Shown here: positions 55,578-64,000 of the stretch, piece by piece
Layout of the letters: each line of letters opens with the position of its first letter
How positions within the stretch are numbered: the stretch's first letter is position 1
Assembly: GCA_023227965.1 (NCBI GenBank)
Contig: JALOCA010000006.1
Span: forward strand, 1 to 64,000
Length of the DNA stretch: 64,000 nt
Source: Lentimicrobiaceae bacterium
GTDB lineage: Bacteria; Bacteroidota; Bacteroidia; Bacteroidales; JALOCA01
Direction: 5' to 3'
The notes under the pieces: generated by a model
Databases searched by the model: none
Seen by the model: the letters and a program-made list of their open reading frames with translations, nothing else
What the model was told of the DNA's origin: nothing
Made by a program: the position numbers and the translations under genes

Positions 55578-58247
55578 CTACAACAAATGTAAGCTGCATC
55601 CCAGAGAAAATATCCTTGCACGGGGGCAAGAGTAATAGTCTATTCCGTCGGATACTTCGGGGTCTAATCCCTTGTATTTGGTAATAACAAAAGCATTTTG
55701 AACCGTTGTAAATACATCGAGGGCCACTTTGTGATTCCAGATTTTATCGAAGTGATAATTCAGCCTTATGTAGTCCATGCGTAAGAAAGAGGCATTTTCA
55801 ACATAATAGTCTGAAAAAAACTGTGGATATAAAAAACCGGATTCGGTTACAGATTTATCTATGTTTTGCAAATAATTGCTCTCGTAAATTATGCCGTAAG
55901 CACTGTTTGAACTTATATTGTTATAAACATAATTCCCGATGTTTGCTCTTGCAGAAAAAGAAAAATTCCAGTTTTTATATGTAACATCGGAGGCAAATCC
56001 AATAATTATTTTGGGGTTGGAAGATTTATATTTATAATAATTATCAATATTTCCAGCTATATTTCCACCCTCACCACTTCGGTCAACATACATTCCTTCC
56101 ATTGGTTTTCCATCAATATATCGCTGTTGTAACACAAAAAACGTATTTAAAGGATCTCCTGAACTGTAAATCATAATTTTATTTCCATAATAGCCAACAA
56201 TTGTCCCGGTTTCATTTCCATAATAATCATATTCGTTATCTGTTTTAACTTCATTTTTATTATATGCCCCATTACAACTTACATTCCATTTCCAGTTTTT
56301 TGAAGAAATAATCTTTGTATTTAATACCAATTCAAAACCTGTATTCTTAATTTTTCCAAAATTTGCAGTATAATTTTCACCGCCAAATAATGTTATTATT
56401 GCAAATAATTTATCATTAACCTGGTTGTAGTAATTAGCCGAGCCTGTTATTTTATTTTTGAAAAAGCCAAAATCCATGCCAATGCTAAAAGTTGAAATCT
56501 CTTCATGCATCAAATTTTTACTGTCTTTTTGTTGCCATGCACCTGTTTTTCCATATTCTGTTTTTAGTTTCAAATCGGAAACAAAAGGAATGTTCTTCAT
56601 AAAAGGTTCTTTACTGATTTCCCATGCTATAGCAGCAGCAGGTGTAAATACGTTACGGTTAGGGTCGTTAAATAATAAATTATTAACTGGTAAAAATATA
56701 CTACCGTTATGTCCGTCAAATAACTTTGAAAAACCATCGTTGCGAAGAGAGAGACTAAGCGAATATTTATTTTTTAAATTATAGATAAGCCGCCCGAAAA
56801 TGGCATCATACTTATTTTCTAACGATGCATAAGAGCTGTCGAATACCAAAAGGGGATAAGCCGTATTTCTTTCATAATTATTATAATTTATTTTAGTATT
56901 TTGGTATGTATAACCTGCTATAAAATCAATAGAACTTTTTAGGGGTTTGATTTTATGGGAGTAAATCAGGTTAACATCATAAATTTTATTTTCGGAAGTG
57001 TAATTTGTTCGTTGATATAAACCTTTAGCCATCGAATATGTCCATGCTGCAGTTGAGTCAACATCTTCTTTGATATTTTGTTTGTAATAATCATTGCCAT
57101 AATTGAAAACTATATGTAAATCTGGTAGAAAATGCAGCATATAATCCAATTTAATATTTGTTATCCTGCTGTTAATGTCATTATACAGCTTTGTTTGCTT
57201 CAGTAATGAAACAGGGTTTGCAGTTGCCATAAGGTTAGTTACACCATCAATATTCCATGTATAATAGCCTCCATAATTATTGTTTTCATAAACCGGTTGC
57301 GTAGGGTCGAATTTAGCAGCACAGGCATATACGTTATCATTTGCGAGCCGGATTTCATCGTTTACAACATTATGATTCAGGCTTATCTTTAAATGATGAT
57401 TGAAAAATTCGGGAGAGAGTGCAAGTCCGAAAGTATGACGGTTAATATTTGCGGTTTTTACAATACCGTCCTGGTTGAGATAACCTCCTGAAAGACGTAG
57501 AGGAACATTGAAAACAGAACCGGAAAAATTTAAATTATGATCCTGCCCGTAAGCATTCTGATAAATTTCATCCTGCCAGTTTGTATTTGCATTTCCAAGC
57601 AAAGCAATAGCATTTGGATTTTCTGAATATTTTTCGGTAACCAGGTTACGAAATTCATTTGCGGAAAAAACATCATATTTCTTTGGTAAAACCGAAAAAG
57701 AACCCTGGACAGTATAATTTACTGATAAATCTTTACCACCTTTTTTTGTTTCGATGATAATTACCCCGTTAGCAGCCTTTTCTCCATAAATAGCTGTTGC
57801 AGAGGCATCTTTCAATACTGTACACAATTCGATGTCGTTCGGGTTAAGATAAACCTGGCTATTATCCAAAACCACATCATTCACAACGACTAAAGGAGAA
57901 GAAGGATGAAAAGAACCATTAATTCCGTGATTTTGAATATTATAAACATTTCCAGGTTCGCCGTTTTCAGAACTTATTAACAGACCGGGAACTTTTCCTT
58001 GTATTAACTCATGGACTGAGATAAAGAAACCTTTATTAAAATCTTCTTTATTAATTATAACAATATTCCCTGTTACATTATTTTTATCAACAGTTTGATA
58101 ACCAATATTAATTTTTTGGGTTTCCTTAATTGTGAGAGAATCTGTATTTTGCTGTGTTGACGTTGTTTTCTGTCCTGATACTACTGTAACCATCATACCA
58201 AACAAAACCAGACAAATAATTCGAGAAAATAGTAAGTTTTTTATCAT
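55578..58247 (-). CDS. SusC/RagA-like TonB-linked outer membrane protein, orphan
   Basis: 889 residues with a signal peptide (MIKNLLFSRIICLVLFGMMV...). A plug domain (about 45-165) holds INKEDFNKGFFISVHELIQG, VPGLLISSENGEPG and the signature KDASATAIYGEKAANG, followed by a beta-barrel ending in an aromatic-rich strand (RIFSLGCSLHLL). The usual N-terminal carboxypeptidase-regulatory-like domain is absent, making it shorter than typical SusC proteins of about 1000 residues. No SusD lipoprotein gene accompanies it. It should import a ligand across the outer membrane with TonB energy; the substrate is not evident. Confidence 0.88.
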   Translation of the reverse strand: MIKNLLFSRIICLVLFGMMVTVVSGQKTTSTQQNTDSLTIKETQKINIGYQTVDKNNVTGNIVIINKEDFNKGFFISVHELIQGKVPGLLISSENGEPGNVYNIQNHGINGSFHPSSPLVVVNDVVLDNSQVYLNPNDIELCTVLKDASATAIYGEKAANGVIIIETKKGGKDLSVNYTVQGSFSVLPKKYDVFSANEFRNLVTEKYSENPNAIALLGNANTNWQDEIYQNAYGQDHNLNFSGSVFNVPLRLSGGYLNQDGIVKTANINRHTFGLALSPEFFNHHLKISLNHNVVNDEIRLANDNVYACAAKFDPTQPVYENNNYGGYYTWNIDGVTNLMATANPVSLLKQTKLYNDINSRITNIKLDYMLHFLPDLHIVFNYGNDYYKQNIKEDVDSTAAWTYSMAKGLYQRTNYTSENKIYDVNLIYSHKIKPLKSSIDFIAGYTYQNTKINYNNYERNTAYPLLVFDSSYASLENKYDAIFGRLIYNLKNKYSLSLSLRNDGFSKLFDGHNGSIFLPVNNLLFNDPNRNVFTPAAAIAWEISKEPFMKNIPFVSDLKLKTEYGKTGAWQQKDSKNLMHEEISTFSIGMDFGFFKNKITGSANYYNQVNDKLFAIITLFGGENYTANFGKIKNTGFELVLNTKIISSKNWKWNVSCNGAYNKNEVKTDNEYDYYGNETGTIVGYYGNKIMIYSSGDPLNTFFVLQQRYIDGKPMEGMYVDRSGEGGNIAGNIDNYYKYKSSNPKIIIGFASDVTYKNWNFSFSARANIGNYVYNNISSNSAYGIIYESNYLQNIDKSVTESGFLYPQFFSDYYVENASFLRMDYIRLNYHFDKIWNHKVALDVFTTVQNAFVITKYKGLDPEVSDGIDYYSCPRARIFSLGCSLHLL

Positions 58248-58571
58248 ATTATAAATAATTTTACTGTTTTTTCTAAAAATTGCTACTCATTGCCAATGAA
58301 AAAATAGCCCTAAGAGTTGGTAAAGTTATTTAATAATTTTTAATATGACCAAAAAAACAATAAAATTCTACAATAAAATTTTACATTAGTTTGTTACTGA
58401 ATGATAGAAATTAACGATACAGTTACAATAATATGCAACCGTAGAAATTTGTAAAAAGGGAAAAGGGTAATCTACATGCAAAAAATTATTCCTGTTTCAA
58501 GATTAAAAAAATAAATTTGAATTGCTTTTTTCCGTTCAGCAAAGACTGTTAATTAAATGCAAAAAATATTC
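58248..58571. other. AT-rich intergenic region
   Basis: About 320 bases between the pepE 3' end and the SusC-like start. No gene, hairpin terminator or exact TAnnTTTG element was recognised; it should contain the SusC-like promoter. Confidence 0.4.
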
Positions 58572-59300
58572 TTAATGATCTAATTTATGCAATAGGAAGT
58601 TGATATCACTACCTGGTGCAAATTCCCTGGGTTCTAAGCCAAACTGGAAAAATCGTAACGGGCGTTTTCCCAACAGGGAAATGGTAGCTTTTTCCACCAT
58701 AAAAGCAGTAGCTTCGCGCAATCCTACAACAGAAACGCTTGGGTTAGCGGTAAGGAATTCCATTATACGGTCTTCGCGGGTTTCGCCTCCATGTCCATCG
58801 GGATGAGCATCAAGATAATGAGGGTTTATCTGGAAAGGAACCAAATTCAGGCATGAAAAATCGGGTGGCTGCACTATCGGCATATCATTAGTAGTTTTCA
58901 GCGATGGGCAGGCAACATTGGAACCAGCACTCCAGCCTACATAGGACATGCCTTCCAGTGCACGCTTTCGAATGGCGTCCATCAGTTTTTGGCGATGCAT
59001 CTGGTCAACAAGACTAAAAGTATTTCCGCCACCAACAACCACAGCCTGAGCTTTTTCAACAGCTTTTACCGGCTCAGCCTTTTCGTGAACGGATTCGAGT
59101 TCAAATCCGAGTGTTTTAAAAATAGTTCGTACCTTTTCGGTATAAGCATCATAAGTGATTGTAACACCGGCATAAGGAACAAAAAGCACTTTTTTTACTC
59201 CAAATTTATCTAAAAAGCTTTTAATAATTTCTCTCGGCCAGCCAAGATATTCTTCGCCGGCATTGGTTGAATTACTTATCAATAAAAGATTACGTAGCAT
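58572..59300 (-). CDS. pepE: Dipeptidase E (peptidase family S51)
   Basis: 242 residues from the ATG at 59300 (MLRNLLLISNSTNAGEEYLG); the ATG six codons upstream is less likely. The triad known from E. coli PepE fits by spacing: Ser124 in VGWSAGSN, Asp139 in TTNDMPI and His161 in INPHYLD. The VVVGGGNTF motif forms the oxyanion region. It cleaves dipeptides starting with Asp in the cytoplasm. Transcribed alone. Confidence 0.93.
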   Translation of the reverse strand: MLRNLLLISNSTNAGEEYLGWPREIIKSFLDKFGVKKVLFVPYAGVTITYDAYTEKVRTIFKTLGFELESVHEKAEPVKAVEKAQAVVVGGGNTFSLVDQMHRQKLMDAIRKRALEGMSYVGWSAGSNVACPSLKTTNDMPIVQPPDFSCLNLVPFQINPHYLDAHPDGHGGETREDRIMEFLTANPSVSVVGLREATAFMVEKATISLLGKRPLRFFQFGLEPREFAPGSDINFLLHKLDH

Positions 59301-59450
59301 AGAAAATATTTTTAACAAAGGAAAGAAAAAATGGAGTAACCATCAACAAAGATGCGATATTTTGGCAAATCCTTTTTAAAACGAAATAATTTCAAAAACA
59401 TATGAAAATAAAAAAACCTCTGTAAAACAGAGGCTTCGTTATACCTTCAG

Positions 59451-59534
59451 TACCCAAGACAGGACTTGAACCTGCACAGCCGTACGGCCACTAGTCCCTG
59501 AAACTAGCGTGTCTACCAATTCCACCACTTGGGC
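59451..59534 (-). tRNA. tRNA-Leu (CAG)
   Basis: 84 nt with a long variable arm. Anticodon stem CTAGT/ACTAG and loop TTCAGGG give CAG. Acceptor GCCCAAG/CTTGGGT with a G-U first pair; variable arm GGCCGTACGGC; discriminator A. Confidence 0.93.
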
Positions 59535-59578
59535 GTGGCAATAATCATTGTAACCAAGATTGGTTTCTTCATTAAAAG

Positions 59579-59662
59579 TGCCCAGGACAAGACTCGAACT
59601 TGCACATCCGTACGGACACCAGCCCCTCAAGCTGGCGTGTCTACCAATTTCACCACCTGGGC
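59579..59662 (-). tRNA. tRNA-Leu (GAG)
   Basis: 84 nt class II tRNA. Acceptor GCCCAGG/CCTGGGC is perfect; anticodon stem CCAGC/GCTGG with loop TTGAGGG gives GAG; variable arm TCCGTACGGA. It is 44 bases upstream of the second Leu tRNA in the same transcript. Confidence 0.93.
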
Positions 59663-59673
59663 AAATGGGAGTG

Positions 59674-59681
59674 CAAATGTA
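59674..59681 (-). promoter_or_regulatory. -7 element for the two tRNA-Leu genes
   Basis: Minus-strand TACATTTG (TAnnTTTG) ends 12 bases before the first tRNA base, the usual distance for a stable-RNA promoter. The -33 region is AT-rich without a clear TTTG. Confidence 0.55.
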
Positions 59682-59737
59682 TAAATTTTATTAATATTTA
59701 AAATTTTCGCAGACTTTTTTACAACTAAAATTTTTTA

Positions 59738-59745
59738 TAGTTTTG
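59738..59745 (+). promoter_or_regulatory. Putative -7 element for the DUF4301 gene
   Basis: TAGTTTTG matches TAnnTTTG about 30 bases before the ATG at 59774; it is divergent from the tRNA promoter. Confidence 0.5.
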
Positions 59746-59773
59746 GGAAGATAAAAAACCAATCCTTCAAACT

Positions 59774-61330
59774 ATGTTTACTGATATTGATAAGCAGCAA
59801 TTTGAAAAGCAGAATATCCTTTTAACAACCATCGAAAAACAAATTGTACATTTCAAAAAAGGGTTTCCTTTTATCATTCTCGACCGTCCGGCGACGGATG
59901 ACGACGGGATAAAAGCCTTTACGGAAAAAGAAGTCCATTTTTTTGCCTCTTTTTTTGAAACCATAGTTAAAAAAATTGATATCGTGAAGTTTGTACCGGC
60001 TTCGGGTGCTGCAAGCCGTATGTTTAAACACCTTTTTGAGTTCAGGGATAAGTTTAAAGGCACCGAAGAAAATATCCGTACATACTTTGCAGATGCTGGA
60101 TTTAATTCCGTGTTTAACTTTATTGATCAGATAGAAAATTTTGCTTTTTACCAGGATTTGGAAACCGTTATGGCTTCCGCCGGACTCGATCTGAAGAAGA
60201 ATATTAAAGATGGAAATTTGGTTCCTGTAATTTCATTTTTATTAGACGACAACGGCTTGGGCTATGCGAACCTTCCTAAAGGCTTGCTGAAGTTTCACCG
60301 CTACGGAAATTATTCCCGTACTTCCCTGGAAGAACATCTTGTGGAAGGAGCTAATTATTGTAAAAACAACGACAACACCGTTAAAGTACACTTTACCGTT
60401 TCGCCTGAACACCGGAAAAAGTTTGAAGTAAAGGTTGCTGAAGTAAAAAATACCTACGAAACGATGTTTCACTGCCAACTGGAGGTATCTTTTTCCGAAC
60501 AAAAAACTTCCACCGATACCATCTCTGTGGATATGAATAACGAGCCTTTCCGCGAAAGCGATGGCAGCCTGCTTTTCCGTCCAGGTGGACATGGCGCACT
60601 TATCGAAAACCTGAATGACCTTGACGGGGATCTGATTTTTATTAAAAATATTGACAATATCGTTCCCGACAGGTTAAAAGCCCCGACTTTTCTTTACAAA
60701 AAAGCACTTGCTGGCTACTTGTTACAACTGCAGGAAAAGGCTTTTGAATACCTGGAAATACTCGATGATGGAAATGTGAATGAAGACGAGCTGGTATGTA
60801 TGGCCTTGTTTGCAAGGAAAGATCTGAATATTGACTTGTGTGATGCTTTCGCAGAAATGGAATTCACAGAAAAAATTGATTATCTTTACACTATGTTCAA
60901 CCGTCCGATGCGTGTTTGTGGCATGGTGAAAAACGAAGGAGAACCAGGAGGCGGACCTTTCTGGGTAAAAAACAGCGCTGGAGAAGTCTCATTGCAAATT
61001 GTGGAATCGTCGCAAATTGACTTGCAAAATCCTATACAAAAACAAATTGTAGATAAAGCCACTCATTTTAACCCAGTGGATATGGTTTGCTGCATCAAAG
61101 ATTTTCGGGGGAAAAAATTTAATCTCCCCGACTTTGTGGATCCGGAAACGGGCTTCATCTCCATAAAATCCAAGGATGGGCGTAACCTTAAAGCTCAGGA
61201 ACTTCCAGGTTTGTGGAATGGTGCTATGGCTGATTGGGTTACCATTTTTGTGGAAACACCCATCATTACTTTTAATCCGGTAAAAACGGTAAACGACTTG
61301 TTGCGCAAAGAGCATCAGGAAATAAACTAA
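59774..61330 (+). CDS. DUF4301 family protein
   Basis: 518 residues, the usual length of this Bacteroidota family. Recognised from the N-terminal segment FVPASGAASRMFKHLFEFRD, the HRYGNYSRTSLEEHLVEGA segment and the FRPGGHGALIENLNDLDGD motif; the glycine-rich and D-x-D-like elements recall nucleotidyl/sugar-phosphate transferases, which is only a suggestion. Cytoplasmic, no membrane segment. Single-gene transcript. Confidence 0.88.
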   Translation: MFTDIDKQQFEKQNILLTTIEKQIVHFKKGFPFIILDRPATDDDGIKAFTEKEVHFFASFFETIVKKIDIVKFVPASGAASRMFKHLFEFRDKFKGTEENIRTYFADAGFNSVFNFIDQIENFAFYQDLETVMASAGLDLKKNIKDGNLVPVISFLLDDNGLGYANLPKGLLKFHRYGNYSRTSLEEHLVEGANYCKNNDNTVKVHFTVSPEHRKKFEVKVAEVKNTYETMFHCQLEVSFSEQKTSTDTISVDMNNEPFRESDGSLLFRPGGHGALIENLNDLDGDLIFIKNIDNIVPDRLKAPTFLYKKALAGYLLQLQEKAFEYLEILDDGNVNEDELVCMALFARKDLNIDLCDAFAEMEFTEKIDYLYTMFNRPMRVCGMVKNEGEPGGGPFWVKNSAGEVSLQIVESSQIDLQNPIQKQIVDKATHFNPVDMVCCIKDFRGKKFNLPDFVDPETGFISIKSKDGRNLKAQELPGLWNGAMADWVTIFVETPIITFNPVKTVNDLLRKEHQEIN

Positions 61331-61401
61331 ATGATTTCATTCCTTTTTACTTATCATTACAAAATTATTTACTAATATTGCAACTTCGTTTGGTATAAAT
61401 A

Positions 61402-61707
61402 ATGAAGTGGTTTGCTTGCATATTAAGTTTTTACGTCATATTTTCATGTACGCTCTCGTGTGTGGACGATATTGTTCCATGCAGCAAAACCAAACATGCC
61501 ACCGAAAGCCAAGCAGCGCACAGCCATAACTACCATGACCAGTGTTCTCCTTTTTGCGTCTGCGCCTGCTGCGGAACCATCGTAGAAGTCAATGCTTTAG
61601 CCTCACTTCCTTCTCCGGTAGAACAAATCATCTACTCCTCTTACATACTAAAAGAGAAAACTCTTTCCCCTGTAAGCTTCTCTATTTGGCAACCGCCTAA
61701 ATTTTAA
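61402..61707 (+). CDS. Small secreted Cys/His-rich protein (DUF6660-like)
   Basis: 101 residues with a signal-like N-terminus (MKWFACILSFYVIFSCTLSC). The centre is rich in potential metal ligands: HSHNYHDQCSPFCVCACCG. The C-terminal third is S/P rich. Small proteins of this kind commonly precede CzcA/CusA efflux genes in Bacteroidota and are labelled DUF6660; I recall the family but could not check the number. A metal-binding role in the periplasm at the head of the efflux operon is inferred from ligands and position, 84 bases before czcA. Confidence 0.7.
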   Translation: MKWFACILSFYVIFSCTLSCVDDIVPCSKTKHATESQAAHSHNYHDQCSPFCVCACCGTIVEVNALASLPSPVEQIIYSSYILKEKTLSPVSFSIWQPPKF

Positions 61708-61791
61708 GCTGATAATATTTTATTTGTTTTGCATTATTTTCAGCGAAAGCTGGAATAAGTATTTTATTTATTAGCTTAAAATAAGTTTATT

Positions 61792-64000
61792 ATGATAAAT
61801 CGTATCATTGAATTTTCCATTAAAAACAAAATAATTATTGGGCTTTTTACCTTAGCCTTGATTGGCTGGGGAATATATTCACTTACCCGGCTTCCGGTGG
61901 ATGCAGTCCCCGATATTACAAATAATCAGGTGCAAATCATTACAATAACGCCAGCACTTGCCACTCAGGAAGTTGAAAAGTATGTAACCGCACCCATAGA
62001 AATTTCGGTAGCAACCATTCCGGGGATCATCGAACTGCGTTCCATCTCTCGTTTAGGACTATCCGTTGTAACCGTGGTTTTTAAAGATAACGTGGATGGG
62101 TTTAAAGCCCGTCAGCAAATCAACGAACGGCTAAAAGAAGCGGAAGAACAAATTCCGGAAGGTGCAGGCACTCCTACCCTCGCACCAGTTTCTACCGGAC
62201 TTGGAGAAATTTACCAATATGTTTTAAAAGTAAAAAAAGGCTACGAAAGCAAGTATAATCCAATGGAATTGCGAAGCATACAGGATTGGATTGTAAAACG
62301 GGAACTGCTTGGCACCGTGGGCGTAGCCGAAGTGAACAGCTATGGCGGTTTTGTTAAGGAATACGAAGTAGCCGTCAATCCAGAACGGTTGAAAAGCATT
62401 AACATCACCATTCCGGAAATTTTTGATGCCCTTGAAAAAAATAACGAAAATACCGGCGGTGCTTACATTGATAAAAAGCCCAACGCCTATTTTATCCGAG
62501 GAATCGGGATGGTATCTTCTTTTGAGGATATTGAAAAAATAGTGGTAAAAGCCAACCCTGACGGGATGCCCATTCTGATTCGCGACGTGGCAACAGTACA
62601 AATTGGACATGCCAACCGTTATGGTGCTTTTGTAGTGGATACCACCGGCGAGGGTGTGGGCGGAGTCGTCATGATGCTGAAAGGCGCAAACGGTTCGCAA
62701 GTTATTAAAAATGTGAAAGAACGCTTTGAGAAAGTAAAAAAGTCCCTTCCGGAAGGCGTTTACATTGAATCGTACCTCGACCGTACCGACCTGGTAAACC
62801 GTGCCATAGGAACTGTTTCCCGCAACCTGCTGGAAGGAGGCCTGATAGTGGTTTTCATACTGGTTTTGATGCTGGGAAATTTCCGTGCAGGACTGGTAGT
62901 AGCCTCCGTTATACCACTTTCTATGCTGTTTGCCGTTTCCATGATGAATCTTTTTGGCGTAAGCGGAAACCTGATGAGCCTCGGTGCTATTGACTTCGGG
63001 TTGATTGTGGATGGAGCGGTAATCATCGTAGAAAGTGTCGTCCACCGGATTACCAAAAGTAAAACCCATCACCAGGGAATGTTAAAACTTCCTATGGCAG
63101 AAATGGACCAGCAGGTAATGCAATCGGCAAAAAGAATGATGAGTTCGGCTACTTTTGGTCAGGTGATTATTTTGATAGTTTACCTTCCGATTTTGACCCT
63201 GGTGGGCATCGAAGGAAAAATGTTCCGTCCGATGGCTCAAACGGTTTCTTTTGCCATCCTCGGTGCTTTGATACTCTCGTTGACCTACGTTCCGGTAGCA
63301 TCCACCTTGTTTCTGAGCCGAAAGCCCAAAATTAAAAAAGATATTTCCGACAAGATAATGGAAGTTATCCAAAAGGTTTTCCATCCGCTTGTAAGCTTTG
63401 CTTTGCGCAAAAAACATACAGTTGTTTTCATTTCTATTGCATTGCTCATTGGCAGCGTGTTCCTGTTTAACCGTTTGGGAGGTGAATTTATTCCAGACCT
63501 GGAAGAGGGCGACCTCGCTGCAGGGGTGATGACACTACAGGGTGGCTCGCTTACCAATACCGTGGAAACCGTAGAAAAAGCCAACGCTATCCTGATGAAA
63601 AACTTCCCAGAGGTGGAGCACGCCATCTGTAAAATTGGTTCTGCCGAAATTCCTACCGATCCTACGCCCATGGAAACAGGCGATTACATAATCGTTATGA
63701 AGCCAAAAAAAGAATGGACAAGTGCCAAAACCCGCGAAGAAATGACAAAAAAAATGGAAGAAAAACTTTCTGCATTAGCAGGTGTGGATTTCTCGTTCCA
63801 ACAGCCGATTCAAATGCGATTCAATGAGTTGATGACCGGATCGAAACAAGATGTAGCCGTAAAAATTTTTGGTGATAATCTCGATTCACTGGTTAACGAA
63901 GGCAAAATGATTGAAAATCTGATATATAATATAAAAGGAATCGAAGACATTCAGGTTGAACAGGTTACCGGAGCACCACAGATTCATATCACCTACAACC
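61792..64000 (+). CDS. czcA: CzcA-type heavy-metal RND efflux pump (3'-truncated by window edge)
   Basis: 736 codons of about 1040 or more are visible. The protein starts MINRIIEFSIKNKIIIGLF, with the periplasmic motif LPVDAVPDITNNQVQI. The fourth transmembrane segment carries IDFGLIVDGAVIIVES, the D-F-G-x3-D-G-x6-E proton-relay pattern of divalent-cation pumps (CzcA, Zn/Co/Cd/Ni), not the CusA copper/silver version. It forms the inner-membrane trimer of a tripartite efflux complex; membrane-fusion and outer-membrane partners are presumably beyond the window. Long minus-strand frames inside it are shadows. Confidence 0.95.
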   Translation, partial: MINRIIEFSIKNKIIIGLFTLALIGWGIYSLTRLPVDAVPDITNNQVQIITITPALATQEVEKYVTAPIEISVATIPGIIELRSISRLGLSVVTVVFKDNVDGFKARQQINERLKEAEEQIPEGAGTPTLAPVSTGLGEIYQYVLKVKKGYESKYNPMELRSIQDWIVKRELLGTVGVAEVNSYGGFVKEYEVAVNPERLKSINITIPEIFDALEKNNENTGGAYIDKKPNAYFIRGIGMVSSFEDIEKIVVKANPDGMPILIRDVATVQIGHANRYGAFVVDTTGEGVGGVVMMLKGANGSQVIKNVKERFEKVKKSLPEGVYIESYLDRTDLVNRAIGTVSRNLLEGGLIVVFILVLMLGNFRAGLVVASVIPLSMLFAVSMMNLFGVSGNLMSLGAIDFGLIVDGAVIIVESVVHRITKSKTHHQGMLKLPMAEMDQQVMQSAKRMMSSATFGQVIILIVYLPILTLVGIEGKMFRPMAQTVSFAILGALILSLTYVPVASTLFLSRKPKIKKDISDKIMEVIQKVFHPLVSFALRKKHTVVFISIALLIGSVFLFNRLGGEFIPDLEEGDLAAGVMTLQGGSLTNTVETVEKANAILMKNFPEVEHAICKIGSAEIPTDPTPMETGDYIIVMKPKKEWTSAKTREEMTKKMEEKLSALAGVDFSFQQPIQMRFNELMTGSKQDVAVKIFGDNLDSLVNEGKMIENLIYNIKGIEDIQVEQVTGAPQIHITYN

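Noticed and set aside
55578..58247. Polysaccharide utilisation locus
   Set aside because: Only a SusC-like gene is present; no SusD, glycoside hydrolase or regulator lies next to it, and the GH13 gene is 5 kb away in another unit.
61739..61757. Regulatory RNA hairpin (CAGC-GAAA-GCTG) before czcA
   Set aside because: The stem is only four base pairs; too short to support a riboswitch or attenuator claim.
62224..63072. Long minus-strand open frame of 282 codons, and further frames at 62760-63671
   Set aside because: They lie opposite the czcA gene, whose plus-strand translation has all RND motifs; the minus-strand products show no signal peptide, domain or sensible composition.

Overview
The window looks like a chromosomal segment of a Bacteroidota (Bacteroidetes) bacterium, probably an uncultured, anaerobic Bacteroidales-like lineage. 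The evidence is the AT-rich DNA, TTTG-N19-TAnnTTTG type promoters with poor Shine-Dalgarno sites, type IX secretion (T9SS) C-terminal sorting domains, a SusC-type TonB-linked outer membrane protein, a BlaI/BlaR1-like pair, DUF4301 and a CzcA-type efflux pump preceded by a small Cys/His-rich protein. All family assignments come from reading the translated sequence; no database search was run.

Region 1 (1-23.7 kb) is an accessory island of very large secreted proteins, almost all on the minus strand. Six of them, very different at the N-terminus (GDGY repeats between GEVED domains, an Asp-box propeller plus long beta-repeat stalk, 74-residue DTDPGF repeats, a papain-like protease, an endonuclease/exonuclease/phosphatase enzyme, and one gene cut by the window edge), end in the same C-terminal module of about 180 residues. 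This module is a beta-rich 'EGLY' domain followed by two dockerin/EF-hand-like calcium loops. Two FGE/SUMF1-fold proteins without the catalytic cysteines, a beta-helix protein and an FG-GAP protein with a classical T9SS domain lie among them. The module copies are mosaic at DNA level, and one copy type is duplicated together with its terminator. This is the best candidate for an undescribed surface-display or assembly system.

Region 2 (23.7-44.1 kb) is mainly housekeeping and signalling: an aspartase, an AddB-like nuclease, a four-gene phosphorelay/chemosensory-like operon (two hybrid histidine kinases, CheR, stand-alone CheB), an Nramp metal transporter with a palindromic operator candidate, CCA-adding enzyme, a pRiA4b ORF3-like protein, MiaA, a large T9SS-secreted protein, ribosomal protein S20 and tRNA-Glu.

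Region 3 (44.1-53.4 kb) is a looser, repeat-rich area. It holds a FabH-like synthase, a frameshifted DUF2867 pseudogene, a flavodoxin-like protein, a small conserved protein, a secreted GH13 alpha-amylase, DUF3820, and a BlaR1/BlaI pair whose promoter carries two tandem 17-bp palindromes. Intergenic hairpin repeats and a diverged interspersed repeat occur in two copies each.

Region 4 (53.4-64 kb) contains a PIF1-like helicase, an orphan SusC-like receptor, peptidase E, two tRNA-Leu genes, DUF4301, and the start of a heavy-metal efflux operon that runs off the right edge.
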